64,000 nt of DNA from Synechococcus sp. Tobar12-5m-g. Its GTDB lineage: Bacteria; Cyanobacteriota; Cyanobacteriia; PCC-6307; Cyanobiaceae. The position numbers were made by a program, and so were the translations under genes. The notes below the pieces were generated by a model that was not told the origin of the DNA, made no database searches, and saw nothing but the letters and a program-made list of their open reading frames with translations. The stretch spans positions 1-64,000 of the forward strand of contig NZ_JAGQBB010000002.1 in assembly GCF_024345415.1 (NCBI RefSeq). The letters are read 5' to 3'. Position 1 is the first letter of the stretch. Every line of letters starts with the position of its first letter. Shown here piece after piece: positions 9,221 to 17,432 of the stretch.

Positions 9221-9724
9221 GTGACCGGCCCGATCCCCGCTCCAACGCCTGCCCCCACCCAAGCCTTTCCGCCCGAATCCCTGCCGGCCTTCCTGGCCCT
9301 CTGCGCCGGCCAGTGGATGGGGCTGCGCAGCCGGTTCAGCACCAGCAGTGCCCCAGGCGAAGACGATGACGCCTGGCACAGCAGCGACCGCGGCGATGTG
9401 ACGGTGGTTTTTCTTGAAGCCATCACCCCGGGCAGCCTGGGCGAACTAATGGTCACCTCGCCGCTGGGGCACACCAGCCGGCTGGGCTTCCAGGCCGACG
9501 GCACCGTGCTGGATGGGGAAGCCTCCGCCCCCCTTGGCCGCTGGCAGCTCTGGCCCGACGGCAGCCTGGAGCTGGTGACCCAGGCTGCCGAACTGGAGCG
9601 GCGGGAGCGCATCTGGTTCACCAAGCCCAACCTGCGGCTGCGCAGCAGCGTGGAGCACGGCGCCGGCGGCAGCGCCGCCCAGGCCAGCTTCTGCTCGGAA
9701 ATCCGCCGGGTCAGCCGCCCGTGA
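9221..9724 (+). CDS. CpcS/CpeS-type phycobiliprotein lyase
   Basis: Member of the S/U-type lyase family (calycin-like beta barrel) that attaches bilins to cysteines of phycobiliproteins. The signature is the ERIWFTKPNLRLRSS stretch near 125-140, together with a QWxGLRSRF start and an EIRRV end. The 167 residues from the GTG at 9221 fit the family length (about 160-200). The stop overlaps the trmD start by four bases. The sequence alone does not separate the S, T-like and U subtypes or identify which bilin is used. No phycobilisome structural genes lie in this window, so it is separated from its likely substrates. Confidence 0.82.
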   Translation: MTGPIPAPTPAPTQAFPPESLPAFLALCAGQWMGLRSRFSTSSAPGEDDDAWHSSDRGDVTVVFLEAITPGSLGELMVTSPLGHTSRLGFQADGTVLDGEASAPLGRWQLWPDGSLELVTQAAELERRERIWFTKPNLRLRSSVEHGAGGSAAQASFCSEIRRVSRP

Positions 9725-10425
9725 GCGGCCTGCGGCTCGATGTGGTGAGCCTCGCCCCCGAGGCGTTCGCCCCCCTGGCGAACCTCGGCGTGATCGGCCG
9801 GGCCTTTGCGGCGGGCCTCGCCGAGCTCCACACCCACAACCCGCGCGATTTCGCCACCGACCGCTACCGCAAGGTGGACGACGAGCCCTACGGCGGCGGC
9901 GCCGGCATGGTGCTCAAGCCCGAGCCGGTGTTCGCCGCCTTCGAAGCGATTCCGGTGCTCCAACGGCGACGGGTGCTGCTGATGTCCCCCCAGGGACAGC
10001 CGCTGCGCCAGGCCGATCTGCGCCGCTGGGCCGAGGAGTGCGATCAGCTGGTGCTGCTCTGCGGCCACTACGAGGGCTTCGACGAGCGGATCCGCTCCCT
10101 GGCCGATGAGGAGGTGTCGATCGGGGATTTCGTGCTCACCGGCGGCGAGCTGCCGGCGATGACCGTGATCAACGGCGTCGTGCGGCTGCTCAGCGGCACC
10201 CTCGGCACCGCCGCCTGCCTGGAAGAGGAAAGCCACACCGCCCTGCTGCTGGAGCACCCCCACTACACCCGCCCGGCCAGCTTCCGCGGCCTGGAGGTGC
10301 CAGCGGTGCTGCGCAGCGGCGACCACGGCGCCATCGCCCGCTGGCGCGCCGATCAGCAGGTGCAGCGCACCCGGGAGCGGCGGCCTGACCTCTATGGGCG
10401 CTGGCTCTCCAGCCAGGCTCCCTGA
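9721..10425 (+). CDS. trmD: tRNA (guanine-37-N1) methyltransferase
   Basis: Methylates G37 of tRNAs with S-adenosylmethionine to prevent frameshifting. The 234 residues show the SPOUT-knot signatures: [14 protein letters not shown] near 60-73, [13 protein letters not shown] near 117 and the [13 protein letters not shown] loop near 137. The GTG start at 9721 lies in a GTGA overlap with the preceding gene, implying translational coupling. The last codons and stop fall inside the left arm of a long inverted repeat. Confidence 0.97.
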   Translation: MSGLRLDVVSLAPEAFAPLANLGVIGRAFAAGLAELHTHNPRDFATDRYRKVDDEPYGGGAGMVLKPEPVFAAFEAIPVLQRRRVLLMSPQGQPLRQADLRRWAEECDQLVLLCGHYEGFDERIRSLADEEVSIGDFVLTGGELPAMTVINGVVRLLSGTLGTAACLEEESHTALLLEHPHYTRPASFRGLEVPAVLRSGDHGAIARWRADQQVQRTRERRPDLYGRWLSSQAP

Positions 10426-10501
10426 GCCGGGTGGTGCGTCGGGTCGCGGTGTCGCGCTGCGCGCTCACCACCGCTCCGCTCGACGCGCCACCCGGCTCAG
10501 G
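10421..10501. repeat. 81-base inverted repeat / long hairpin after trmD
   Basis: Arms of 21 bases at 10421-10441 and 10481-10501 are complementary apart from one G-T wobble. Inside lie a second pair, GCGGTG (10446-10451) with CACCGC (10469-10474), and a tip of GCGC-TGC-GCGC (10454-10464), so the element can form one nested hairpin. The left arm includes the trmD stop codon. There is no T-run after it, so it is not a standard intrinsic terminator. It resembles an intergenic repeat unit or an RNA-processing/stability hairpin. Confidence 0.8.
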
Positions 10502-10598
10502 GAGCGACGGGGGGAGGAGGAGGGAGAGGGGGATGGAGGAGGGGGAGGGAGCGGGGGTGGGCTGGGAGACTGGGGGGACACAGCCTGGGAGGGGGGGC
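10502..10598 (+). other. G-rich purine tract in the ispF leader
   Basis: Almost the whole interval is G or A on the coding strand, with at least eight runs of three or more G (for example 10509-10514, 10528-10532, 10541-10545, 10553-10557, 10572-10577 and 10591-10597). The final G-run sits just before the ispF ATG, where a ribosome-binding site would lie. The mRNA leader could form G-quadruplexes. Confidence 0.75.
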
Positions 10599-11084
10599 AT
10601 GCAGTTACGGATTGGCAACGGCTATGACATTCACCGGCTGGTGCCGGGTCGGCCGCTGATCCTCGGGGGCGAGACGCTGGAACATCCCGATGGCCTTGGG
10701 CTTGATGGCCACAGTGATGCCGATGTGCTGGTGCATGCGCTGATCGATGCCCTGCTGGGCGCCCTCAGCCTGGGGGACATCGGCCTGCATTTTCCGCCCG
10801 AGGATCCCCGCTGGAAAGGGGCCGACAGCCTGGCGCTGCTCGAGCAGGTGATCGGCCTGGTGCGGCGATGCGGCTGGCAGGTGGTGAACGTGGATGCGGT
10901 GGTGGTGGCGGAGCGTCCCAGGCTCAAGCCCCACATCACCGCGATGCGGGCTGCGATCGCGGCGCGGCTGGGGGTGGAGCCCGACCAGGTGGGGGTGAAG
11001 GCCACCACCAACGAGGGGCTGGGGCCCACCGGCCGCGAGGAGGGGATCGCCTGCCACGCCGTCGCCCTGCTGCAGAAACCATGA
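10599..11084 (+). CDS. ispF: 2-C-methyl-D-erythritol 2,4-cyclodiphosphate synthase
   Basis: Fifth enzyme of the MEP isoprenoid pathway: converts CDP-methylerythritol 2-phosphate to the cyclodiphosphate, feeding carotenoids, phytol and quinones. The 161 residues from the ATG at 10599 show GNGYDIHRL near the N terminus (Asp and His for the metal), [18 protein letters not shown] near 41-58 and the C-terminal [16 protein letters not shown]. Extension to an upstream GTG at 10431 would translate the hairpin and G-rich tract into low-complexity sequence and is rejected. The stop overlaps the next gene by four bases. Confidence 0.96.
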   Translation: MQLRIGNGYDIHRLVPGRPLILGGETLEHPDGLGLDGHSDADVLVHALIDALLGALSLGDIGLHFPPEDPRWKGADSLALLEQVIGLVRRCGWQVVNVDAVVVAERPRLKPHITAMRAAIAARLGVEPDQVGVKATTNEGLGPTGREEGIACHAVALLQKP

Positions 11085-11536
11085 GCCGGGCCGTGCTGAT
11101 CGGCCTGGAGGCCTTGCTGTTGATCGGGCTGTGGCTCGGCCTGCCGCTGCTCAGGCCGGCCGCGACCAGCGCCTTACCGCCAGGATCCAGCGGCCTGAGG
11201 CTCGGCGAGAGCGGTGTGGTGGAGGTGCTGCGGCTCAAGGTGCCCGACGCCCAGCGGAGCTGCTGGAGCCAGGCCGAGGCGCTCAGCTGGGATCCCTGGC
11301 TGCGCCAGCAAGCCGGCTACCGCGGCCGGGAGCTGCTCTGGGATGCCAAGCGCCAGGAGGGGGTGCTGCTGATCGGCTGGTCTCGCCAGGCCGACTGGGA
11401 CGCCATCCCAACCGCCCAGCTTGAGGCACTGCAGGCCCACTTCGAGGCAGAGGCGCGCCGCTGCCTGGCCCTGGAAGAGGGAGCCGCCAATCCCTTTCCG
11501 CTGCTCTCCAGCGGCGCGTTGCTACCGGAGCGTTGA
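11081..11536 (+). CDS. membrane-anchored protein resembling the TIGR03792 family
   Basis: A 151-residue protein with an N-terminal hydrophobic anchor (about 5-23) followed by a soluble domain that reads [13 protein letters not shown] then [15 protein letters not shown]. That pattern resembles the small cyanobacterial TIGR03792 family, which looks like a ferredoxin-like (ABM-type) fold. No catalytic residues can be assigned. It starts at an ATG overlapping the ispF stop (ATGA) and ends in a TTGA overlap with larB, so it is the middle gene of a coupled trio. Function unknown. Confidence 0.7.
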   Translation: MSRAVLIGLEALLLIGLWLGLPLLRPAATSALPPGSSGLRLGESGVVEVLRLKVPDAQRSCWSQAEALSWDPWLRQQAGYRGRELLWDAKRQEGVLLIGWSRQADWDAIPTAQLEALQAHFEAEARRCLALEEGAANPFPLLSSGALLPER

Positions 11537-12330
11537 GCAGCCAGTCCCCCGGCGACCAGGCGGCCGGGCGCCCCCTGGATCCAGCCCTGATGGAAGGCTT
11601 GGCCGAACTGGACCTGGGCCGGCGGCAGCGGCTCGGCCTGGCGGAGGCGATCTGGGGTGAGGACAAGAGCGCCGCCCAGATCGCCGCCATTTTGGAGCGC
11701 CTGGCCGCCTTGGCTTCCGAGGGCTCGCCGGGCAAGGGGGGCGGGGTCCATTTGGTGACCCGGGTGTCGGCGGAGAAGGCCGCCGCCGTGCTCGCCCGCC
11801 TTCGCCACCACCGCCGCCACCCGCCGCTGGCACTCCGGCATCACCCCGAGGCCCGCTGCCTCACCCTCGGCCCACTGCCCTGGACTGATCAAGCCGAAGC
11901 CCATCAAGCCGGAGAGGCGGACCCAGGGATCGCTCCGGTGGCGATCGTCTGCGGCGGCAGCAGCGATCTGGTGGTGGCGCAGGAAGCCTGGCTGGCGTTG
12001 TGCTGCCACGACACCCGTGCCGATCTGATCGTGGATGTGGGCGTGGCGGGACTGCACCGGCTCCTGGGCAAGCTCGAAGCCCTGGCCTGCGCCCGGGTGC
12101 TGATCGCCTGCGCCGGCATGGAGGGGGCCCTGCCCACCGTGCTGGCCGGGTTGCTGCCCCAGCCGATCATCGGCGTGCCCGTCTCGGTGGGCTATGGCGT
12201 GGGGGCCGGTGGCACAGCCGCCCTGCACGGGATGCTGGCCAGCTGCTCCCCCGGGCTCTCCGTGGTGAACATCGACAACGGCTACGGCGCCGCCATGGCG
12301 GCGCTACGGATCCTCAAGGCCAGGGCCTGA
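11533..12330 (+). CDS. larB: LarB / circadian phase modifier CpmA family protein
   Basis: Member of the LarB (CpmA) family, related to AIR carboxylase. LarB carboxylates and hydrolyses nicotinic acid adenine dinucleotide in nickel-pincer cofactor synthesis; in Synechococcus elongatus the homologue cpmA alters circadian phase. The 265 residues end in the PurE-like domain: IVCGGSSDLVVAQEA, then CAGMEGALPTVLAGL, PVSVGYGVGAGG and a closing NIDNGYGAAMAA. The TTG at 11533 overlaps the previous stop; an ATG at 11590 would remove 19 non-conserved residues and is possible. larC and larE are not in this window, so which role applies is open. Confidence 0.88.
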   Translation: MSSQSPGDQAAGRPLDPALMEGLAELDLGRRQRLGLAEAIWGEDKSAAQIAAILERLAALASEGSPGKGGGVHLVTRVSAEKAAAVLARLRHHRRHPPLALRHHPEARCLTLGPLPWTDQAEAHQAGEADPGIAPVAIVCGGSSDLVVAQEAWLALCCHDTRADLIVDVGVAGLHRLLGKLEALACARVLIACAGMEGALPTVLAGLLPQPIIGVPVSVGYGVGAGGTAALHGMLASCSPGLSVVNIDNGYGAAMAALRILKARA

Positions 12331-12358
12331 GCGCGGCGCTGAACGCGGCAGTGGGAAC

Positions 12359-13306
12359 TCAGAGGTGCTGAAGCTGGGGGTAGGCGGTGAGCAGCTCCTC
12401 CGTGCTGAGCACCTCGCCGGCCCCTTCCGGCTGCCAGATCACCTCCAGCGCCAGCAGGTCGGTGGCGGGCACAGCCCCAATCAGCCGCAGGGCCTCCCGC
12501 AGGCCTTCAGCCGTGTTCACGGTCTTGATCGGCATCCGGCCCCGGCTGGCCACCAGCAGAGTGATCGCGATGAAATCGCTGGCGGCATCGGCATTCCCCA
12601 CCGGCCTGGCCGTGTCCTGGAAGCGCTGCCCCCCCACGTTGGAGGTAACCTCGCTGCGCAGCTTGCTGCGCTCGGTCATCGAGAGGCGGTTGAAGGTGGA
12701 TTCGGCGCTCACGAAGGGCACCTGACCCACCTCGCAGTTGGCGTAGACCCAGAGGTCGGGCTGGCGCATCAGGGCCAGGCTGGTTTCCTGCAGCACCTTC
12801 TGGAGGCCGCCGCTGTCAGAGGTGTTGGCCGTGGCCGCCAGCCGGCGCAGGTCTTGCTGCAGCTCCCGGGCCGTGGCCAGCAGGCCCACCTGCAGTTGCA
12901 CCACGTTCACGGGGCCCTCGGCGACGGGGGCGTAGCCACCACCGCTGGCGGAGGGCAAGGCCCCACCACCGCCACCGCCACCGCGCAGGGCGTTGACCAG
13001 CACCCCGGCGATCGTCATCAAGATCAGGAAGCCAAACAGGCCGCCGCCGCCGAAGCCGAACATCGGGATCAGGAAGGGGAATCCGATCCCGCCACCACCG
13101 AAACCACCGCCCCCGTAGCCGCCGCGATAGCCGCCACCCCCCTGGAAGCCGCCGCCGCCGCCGCGGGGCATCGAAGGGGCCGAGCGGAAGCTGCCACCAC
13201 CGATGCGGCCCCCACTGGCGGCCTCGCTGGCGCGAGGGAAGCCGAGCAGAAGCAGGCCGCTGGCCACCAGGGGCAGGAACAGCCAGGCCGAGAAGCGGCG
13301 AATCAT
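12359..13306 (-). CDS. DUF1517 glycine-rich membrane protein
   Basis: A 315-residue protein of the DUF1517 family found in cyanobacteria and plastids. It starts with a signal or anchor segment (about 7-30), continues with a Gly-rich region with Ser, Phe and Tyr (about 34-110) that encloses a hydrophobic segment (FGFLILMTIAGVLVNAL), and ends in a folded domain of about 190 residues. The ATG at 13306 gives a clean signal peptide; an upstream start at 13357 adds 17 residues before it. The biochemical role of the family is not established. It is convergent with larB. Confidence 0.85.
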   Translation of the reverse strand: MIRRFSAWLFLPLVASGLLLLGFPRASEAASGGRIGGGSFRSAPSMPRGGGGGFQGGGGYRGGYGGGGFGGGGIGFPFLIPMFGFGGGGLFGFLILMTIAGVLVNALRGGGGGGGALPSASGGGYAPVAEGPVNVVQLQVGLLATARELQQDLRRLAATANTSDSGGLQKVLQETSLALMRQPDLWVYANCEVGQVPFVSAESTFNRLSMTERSKLRSEVTSNVGGQRFQDTARPVGNADAASDFIAITLLVASRGRMPIKTVNTAEGLREALRLIGAVPATDLLALEVIWQPEGAGEVLSTEELLTAYPQLQHL

Positions 13307-13366
13307 GGCGATGGTGGGGAAGGAACGAAGGGAGGGCACGGAAAACGCCCGAAGCATCCTCTGAAT

Positions 13367-13588
13367 CTAGGTACCCCCCCCCACAATGGTGACCACCTCC
13401 AGCACATCCCCCGCCTGGACCGGCTGCCCCAGCCAGTGCCGCCGGGCCAGGATCGAGCCGTTGAACTCCACCACCACCAGGCGGGGCTCGTAGCCGCAGT
13501 GGCATAGAAGCTCCTCCAGGCTGAGGCCGGCCGGGCTGCGGCGCTCCTCCCCGTTCAGCCGCAGGGTGATCGTCTCCGCCGCCGTCAT
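13367..13588 (-). CDS. thiS: sulfur carrier protein ThiS
   Basis: Ubiquitin-like sulfur carrier for thiamine thiazole synthesis, normally adenylated and thiocarboxylated on a C-terminal Gly-Gly. The 73 residues show the family pattern: LRLNGEERRSPAGLSLEELL, then VVVEFNGSILARR and a VVTIVGGG end. The chain here continues one residue past the glycines (GGGT), which is unusual because the carboxylate of the last Gly is the reactive group. The ATG start overlaps the thiE stop by four bases, indicating coupled translation of thiE-thiS. No TPP riboswitch is possible between them. Confidence 0.9.
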   Translation of the reverse strand: MTAAETITLRLNGEERRSPAGLSLEELLCHCGYEPRLVVVEFNGSILARRHWLGQPVQAGDVLEVVTIVGGGT

Positions 13589-14712
13589 TGAGGGACCTCT
13601 CCGGGATCCGGCGCCCCGGCTCCCCCATCGAGCAGCTCCAGCAGCTGGCGGGTGGCGGCGGCTGGATCTTTGGCAGCCGTGATCGCCCGCACCACCGCCA
13701 CCGCCGTTGCCCCGGCGGCCAGCACCGCCGCCAGGTTGGTGCTGTCGATGCCGCCGATCGCGAAGCAGGGAATCGGGCTCTGGGCCGCCGCCGCCGCCAC
13801 ATAGGCCAGGCCCACCGGCTGGCGGCCGGGCTTGGTGGGGGTGGCGTGGACTGGCCCGACCCCGACGTAATCGCAGCCATCGGCCACCGCCTGCTGCAGC
13901 TGCTCGAGCCGATGGGTGCTGCGGCCGATCAGGCGCTCCCGGCCCAGCAGGCGGCGGGCGAGCGCCGGTGGCAGGTCTCCCTGGCCCAGATGAACCCCGT
14001 CGGCGTCCACCGCCAGGGCCAGATCCACCCGGTCGTTGACCAGGAACAGGGCACCATGCCGGGCGCAGAGCTGGCGCAGGGCGCTGGCTTCGGCGAAGCG
14101 CTGGCCGTCCTCGGCCTCCTTGGCGCGGTACTGCACCAGCCGAACCCCCGCCTCCAGGGCCGCCGCCACGGTGGCCTCCAGCCGCGGTGACGGGCTGGTG
14201 ACCAGGTAGAGGCGGCACTGGGCCAGTTGGCGGCGACGGCGATCGCCGTCACCGCCGCCGGCCAGCAGGTCCACCTCCAGGTCGTAGAGGGCATAGCGCA
14301 GGGCAGCGGCCTCGGCGGCCAGGGCCGGATCGTCGGCACGGCCGAATTCCTCCAGCACCCGCAGGGCCTCCTGCACCCGGCCGGCGTTGGCGGCCACCAC
14401 CTGGGCGGGGCTGCGGCGCTCCAGCTGGGCGGGGTGGCCGAGGCCGGCCGATCCATCGCTGGCGCTGTGGCGCGCCAGCTTGTAGCTGTCGTGGTGGAGC
14501 TGTCCGAGCCGCTGGCGCATGTCCTTGGTGCGGGCCACCAGATCGTGGCGGGCCAGGCCGAAACGGCACCAGTCTTCGATCACCCGCAACCCTTCCCGGG
14601 CCCGATCGAGGTTGGCATCGATCAGGCGGCGCACCGGTGCAGACGGCAGGGGGGTGGGCATCGGTTCGGGGTCAGGTGGTGTCGGCTGGATCACACGGGC
14701 CGGCTGGGGCAT
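13585..14712 (-). CDS. thiE: thiamine-phosphate synthase ThiE with N-terminal cyanobacterial domain
   Basis: Joins the thiazole and pyrimidine phosphates to make thiamine phosphate. The C-terminal half (about 155-360) is the ThiE TIM barrel: CRLYLVTSPS, VQYRAKEAEDG, LVNDRVDLALAVDADGVHLGQ, and the VGVGPVHATPTK phosphate site. The N-terminal half (RLIDANLDRAREGLRVIEDW...) is the helical ThiD2-type extension found in cyanobacterial ThiE. The ATG at 14712 gives 375 residues; an ATG at 14661 is an alternative that removes a Pro-rich stretch. It precedes thiS in an operon and is divergent from a small membrane-protein gene only 18 bases away. Confidence 0.93.
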   Translation of the reverse strand: MPQPARVIQPTPPDPEPMPTPLPSAPVRRLIDANLDRAREGLRVIEDWCRFGLARHDLVARTKDMRQRLGQLHHDSYKLARHSASDGSAGLGHPAQLERRSPAQVVAANAGRVQEALRVLEEFGRADDPALAAEAAALRYALYDLEVDLLAGGGDGDRRRRQLAQCRLYLVTSPSPRLEATVAAALEAGVRLVQYRAKEAEDGQRFAEASALRQLCARHGALFLVNDRVDLALAVDADGVHLGQGDLPPALARRLLGRERLIGRSTHRLEQLQQAVADGCDYVGVGPVHATPTKPGRQPVGLAYVAAAAAQSPIPCFAIGGIDSTNLAAVLAAGATAVAVVRAITAAKDPAAATRQLLELLDGGAGAPDPGEVPQ

Positions 14713-14730
14713 TGGGTCTTCTTTAGCTTG

Positions 14731-14889
14731 GTGGCAAAGCGCTGGGAACCGGTGGCCAAGGATTCGGGCGGCAACGACGTGATCAGCAGCGACAACCCCA
14801 TGCTGGTGCTGGTGTCGGGGATTCTGTTGCTGGGCGGCATCGGCCTGTTCATCAGCTGGGGTCTCACCCACGCCTACCCCGCCACCTGA
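14731..14889 (+). CDS. small single-pass membrane protein (52 residues)
   Basis: From the GTG at 14731 a 52-residue protein is read: a polar N terminus (MAKRWEPVAKDSGGND), one strongly hydrophobic segment at about 24-43 and the short tail THAYPAT. It lies in the gap between the divergent thiE start and the ribF stop, and its last 16 bases overlap the 3' end of ribF on the other strand. The clear split between polar and membrane parts supports real coding. I do not recognise it; it resembles the small thylakoid-type proteins common in cyanobacteria but matches none I can name. A TTG at 14728 is an alternative start. Confidence 0.65.
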   Translation: MAKRWEPVAKDSGGNDVISSDNPMLVLVSGILLLGGIGLFISWGLTHAYPAT

Positions 14890-15887
14890 CCCCGGCAGCC
14901 TGATTCCAGCGCCCCGGCCATCGCCGCCAACAGGTGCCCAGAGAGTGCGGCATCGGCTCCGATCTGGGCGCTGAGGGCCTCCAGGTTCTCGAAACACCGC
15001 TGCTGGCGCAGCAGGGCCACGGGCTCCACCTCCAGTTCCCAGCCCTCCAGCTCCAGCTCGCGATCGAGCAGATGCACCTCCACCGCCGAGGGGGCCAGGG
15101 GGTCCACCGTGGGCTGGGGGCCGAGGTTCATCACGGCGGCCATCGGCGCTGCTTGGAGCGGGCCGCCGCCGGGGCCTCCCCCGCGAACCAGGGCGGCGTA
15201 CACCCCTTCGGCAGGCAGGAACTTGCGGCCGTCCACCCGCAGGTTGGCCGTGGGCCAGCCCAGCTTTCTCCCCAGGCCGCGGCCGCGCACCACCTGGCCG
15301 CTGAAGCGGTAGGGGCGCTCCAGCAGCCGGGTGGCCTCGGCGATGGCTCCGGCGGCCAGGGCGCGGCGGATGCGGCTGCTGCTGACCCGCTCGGCTCCAT
15401 CCCAGAGCATCGGCAGCACCTGCACCCGCAGACCGTGGCGCTCCCCGATCCGCTGCAGGGCGGCCGTGTCCCCGCGGCGCCCCACCCCGAAGCGGAAGTT
15501 GTCCCCCACCGCCACCTCCCGGGCGTCGAGCTGCCCCACCAGCACCTGCTCCACGAAGGCCTCCGGGCTGAGAGCCGCCAGGTCATGGGTGAAGGGCACC
15601 AGCACCAGCTGCTGAATGCCGCAGGGCTCCAGCAGCGCCAGCTTCTCGACCGGCAGATCGAGACGCAGTCGGGGTTCGCCGTAGAGCAGTTCGCGGGGAT
15701 GGGGCCAGAAGCTCACCACCGTGGGCACCAGGCCAGGCACCGGATCGGCGGCGATCGCCGCGATCACCCGCCGGTGCCCCTGGTGGAGGCCATCGAAACT
15801 GCCGAGCGCCACGGCCGTGGGGCCCAGGGCGTCCTGGGGGGAGCGCAGGGGAATCAACAGTGCGGCCAGTGCCCTGATGGCGTCCAT
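14874..15887 (-). CDS. ribF: bifunctional riboflavin kinase / FAD synthetase
   Basis: Makes FMN from riboflavin and FAD from FMN. The N-terminal adenylyltransferase domain shows GSFDGLHQGHRRVI near 29-42 and SSSRIRRALAAG near 165. The C-terminal flavokinase domain shows RGRGLGRKLGWPTANL near 197, followed by GVYAALV and MNLGPQPTVDPLAPSAVE. The 337 residues from the ATG at 15887 match the family; a start further upstream would add unrelated residues. It converges on the small membrane-protein gene with a 16-base overlap. Confidence 0.95.
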   Translation of the reverse strand: MDAIRALAALLIPLRSPQDALGPTAVALGSFDGLHQGHRRVIAAIAADPVPGLVPTVVSFWPHPRELLYGEPRLRLDLPVEKLALLEPCGIQQLVLVPFTHDLAALSPEAFVEQVLVGQLDAREVAVGDNFRFGVGRRGDTAALQRIGERHGLRVQVLPMLWDGAERVSSSRIRRALAAGAIAEATRLLERPYRFSGQVVRGRGLGRKLGWPTANLRVDGRKFLPAEGVYAALVRGGGPGGGPLQAAPMAAVMNLGPQPTVDPLAPSAVEVHLLDRELELEGWELEVEPVALLRQQRCFENLEALSAQIGADAALSGHLLAAMAGALESGCRGQVAG

Positions 15888-15982
15888 CTTTCCACGGCAG
15901 CACCGATCACCCGGGCTCCGATCACCGCGGGCCGCCGCAGCCATGGCAAGTTTGGGGCAACGTTCCCCACCGCCCGCTCCCG

Positions 15983-16564
15983 ATGGCCGATCGCCTCGAC
16001 CTGCAGTTGGTGTCCGCGGCGGTCAGGCGGATGGGCTGGATCCGCTTCTGGGCCCAGCTGGTGCTCGGGGTTGTGGTGATCGGGGTGCTGCTGTTCAACA
16101 ACATCAGCGGGCGGCTGGCCGCCAACTCCAGCCGGGCCCTGGGCCTGGGCCCAGGGCTGTCGCTCACCACCCTGTCTTTCCTGCTGCTGCTCTGGTCGCT
16201 CTGGCAGGCCTGGCTGGTGGTGCGCTGCGGCCGCGCCCTGGCCAGCCCGGTGCGGCCCAGCCGGGGCGAAACGGCCCGCCTGATCAAGCGCAGCCTGATC
16301 GGTGATCTGGCCGGCCTGACCCTGGCCGCCGTCGGCTACCAGGCCCTGGCCGGCAGCCTCTTCGTGCAGGCGTCGATGCAGGTGCCGGGCTTCTTCGGCG
16401 CCCAGCTGGCCGTTCCGCCCGGCACCCGCGGCGGCCTGATGGGCCTGCCGATCACCTCGATCGAGATGCTCTCTGTGCTGAGCAACACCCAGGTGCTGTT
16501 CGCCCACCTGATCGGCCTCTGGATCAGCCTGTGGCTGCTGCAGCGGGTCTACCGGCCCACCTGA
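15983..16564 (+). CDS. DUF3611-like integral membrane protein
   Basis: A 193-residue membrane protein with hydrophobic segments at about 24-41, 57-80, 107-125 and 170-187, and short soluble ends. It resembles the DUF3611 family of cyanobacteria and plants, whose biochemical function is not established. The ATG at 15983 is followed by a short amphipathic stretch. It lies divergent from ribF and converges on surE with a 16-base overlap of the two 3' ends. Confidence 0.72.
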   Translation: MADRLDLQLVSAAVRRMGWIRFWAQLVLGVVVIGVLLFNNISGRLAANSSRALGLGPGLSLTTLSFLLLLWSLWQAWLVVRCGRALASPVRPSRGETARLIKRSLIGDLAGLTLAAVGYQALAGSLFVQASMQVPGFFGAQLAVPPGTRGGLMGLPITSIEMLSVLSNTQVLFAHLIGLWISLWLLQRVYRPT

Positions 16565-17352
16565 GGCATCAGTTCCGGCAGCGCCTCAAGCCCGCCCCGC
16601 CAGAACAGCTCGGGCTGCAGGGGGGTCAGGGCGGCACCGCCGGCATGGATCTGGGCCACGTCGGTGGGCCAGTCCCGCGGGCCGGCCGTTGCCGATTCCA
16701 GGTCGACCACCACTTCGCCGGCCAGCCAGTAATAGGTGCGGCCGCGGGGATCGGTGCGCTCGTTGAACTGGTCGAGGTAGCGGCGCACCGCCGGGCGGCA
16801 CCAGCGCAGCGGCCCGATCTCAGCGGCGGGCAGGGCCGGCACGTTGAGGTTGAGCAGCAGCCCGTCCGGCCAGCCTCCCGCCACCACCCGCTCTGCCACA
16901 TCGAGGGCCAGCACCGCCGCCGGCTCGAACTGCCGCCAGTGGAAGCAGGCGCTGCTCACCGCCAGGGCCCGCAGCCCTTCGAGGGTGCCCTCCATCGCTG
17001 CGGACACTGTGCCGGAGTAGAAGACGTCGCTGCCCAGATTGGGACCGTGGTTGATGCCGGAGAGCACCAGGTCGGGGGGGCTCGTCAGCAGCCGGCCGAG
17101 GGCCAGCTTGACGCAATCGGAGGGGGTGCCGCTGCAGGCCCAGGCCGTCACCCCCGCGGCGAACAGGCCATTGGCAGGCTCGGCCCGCAGCGGGGTTTGC
17201 ATGGTGAGGCCATGGCCGGTGGCGGATCGCTCCTGATCGGGGCAGACCACCGTGACCTGGTGGCCCCGGGACACCGCCTCGGCCGCCAGGGCCTGGATCC
17301 CGGCGGCGAAGACGCCGTCGTCGTTGCTGATCAGGATCCGTAGGGGGGGCAT
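16549..17352 (-). CDS. surE: 5'/3'-nucleotidase SurE
   Basis: Metal-dependent survival-protein E nucleotidase that removes phosphate from nucleoside monophosphates. The 267 residues carry the metal ligands in ISNDDGVFA near the N terminus (paired Asp), the Ser of [11 protein letters not shown] and the [10 protein letters not shown] loop near 95-104. The ATG at 17352 places the ISNDDG motif at the usual distance; an upstream start would add 11 residues. It is divergent from pheS. Confidence 0.94.
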   Translation of the reverse strand: MPPLRILISNDDGVFAAGIQALAAEAVSRGHQVTVVCPDQERSATGHGLTMQTPLRAEPANGLFAAGVTAWACSGTPSDCVKLALGRLLTSPPDLVLSGINHGPNLGSDVFYSGTVSAAMEGTLEGLRALAVSSACFHWRQFEPAAVLALDVAERVVAGGWPDGLLLNLNVPALPAAEIGPLRWCRPAVRRYLDQFNERTDPRGRTYYWLAGEVVVDLESATAGPRDWPTDVAQIHAGGAALTPLQPELFWRGGLEALPELMPQVGR

Positions 17353-17432
17353 CGTCAGGGAGGGCACGTCCTCGGCTGGCCGCAAGCTAAGCGGCCTGAA
17401 TCCGTACAGTCAGATGTTGATGCCCGGGTTCC

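Noticed and set aside
13585-14730. TPP riboswitch for thiE-thiS
   Set aside because: Only 18 bases separate thiE from the divergent gene, and thiE-thiS overlap, so there is no room for one.
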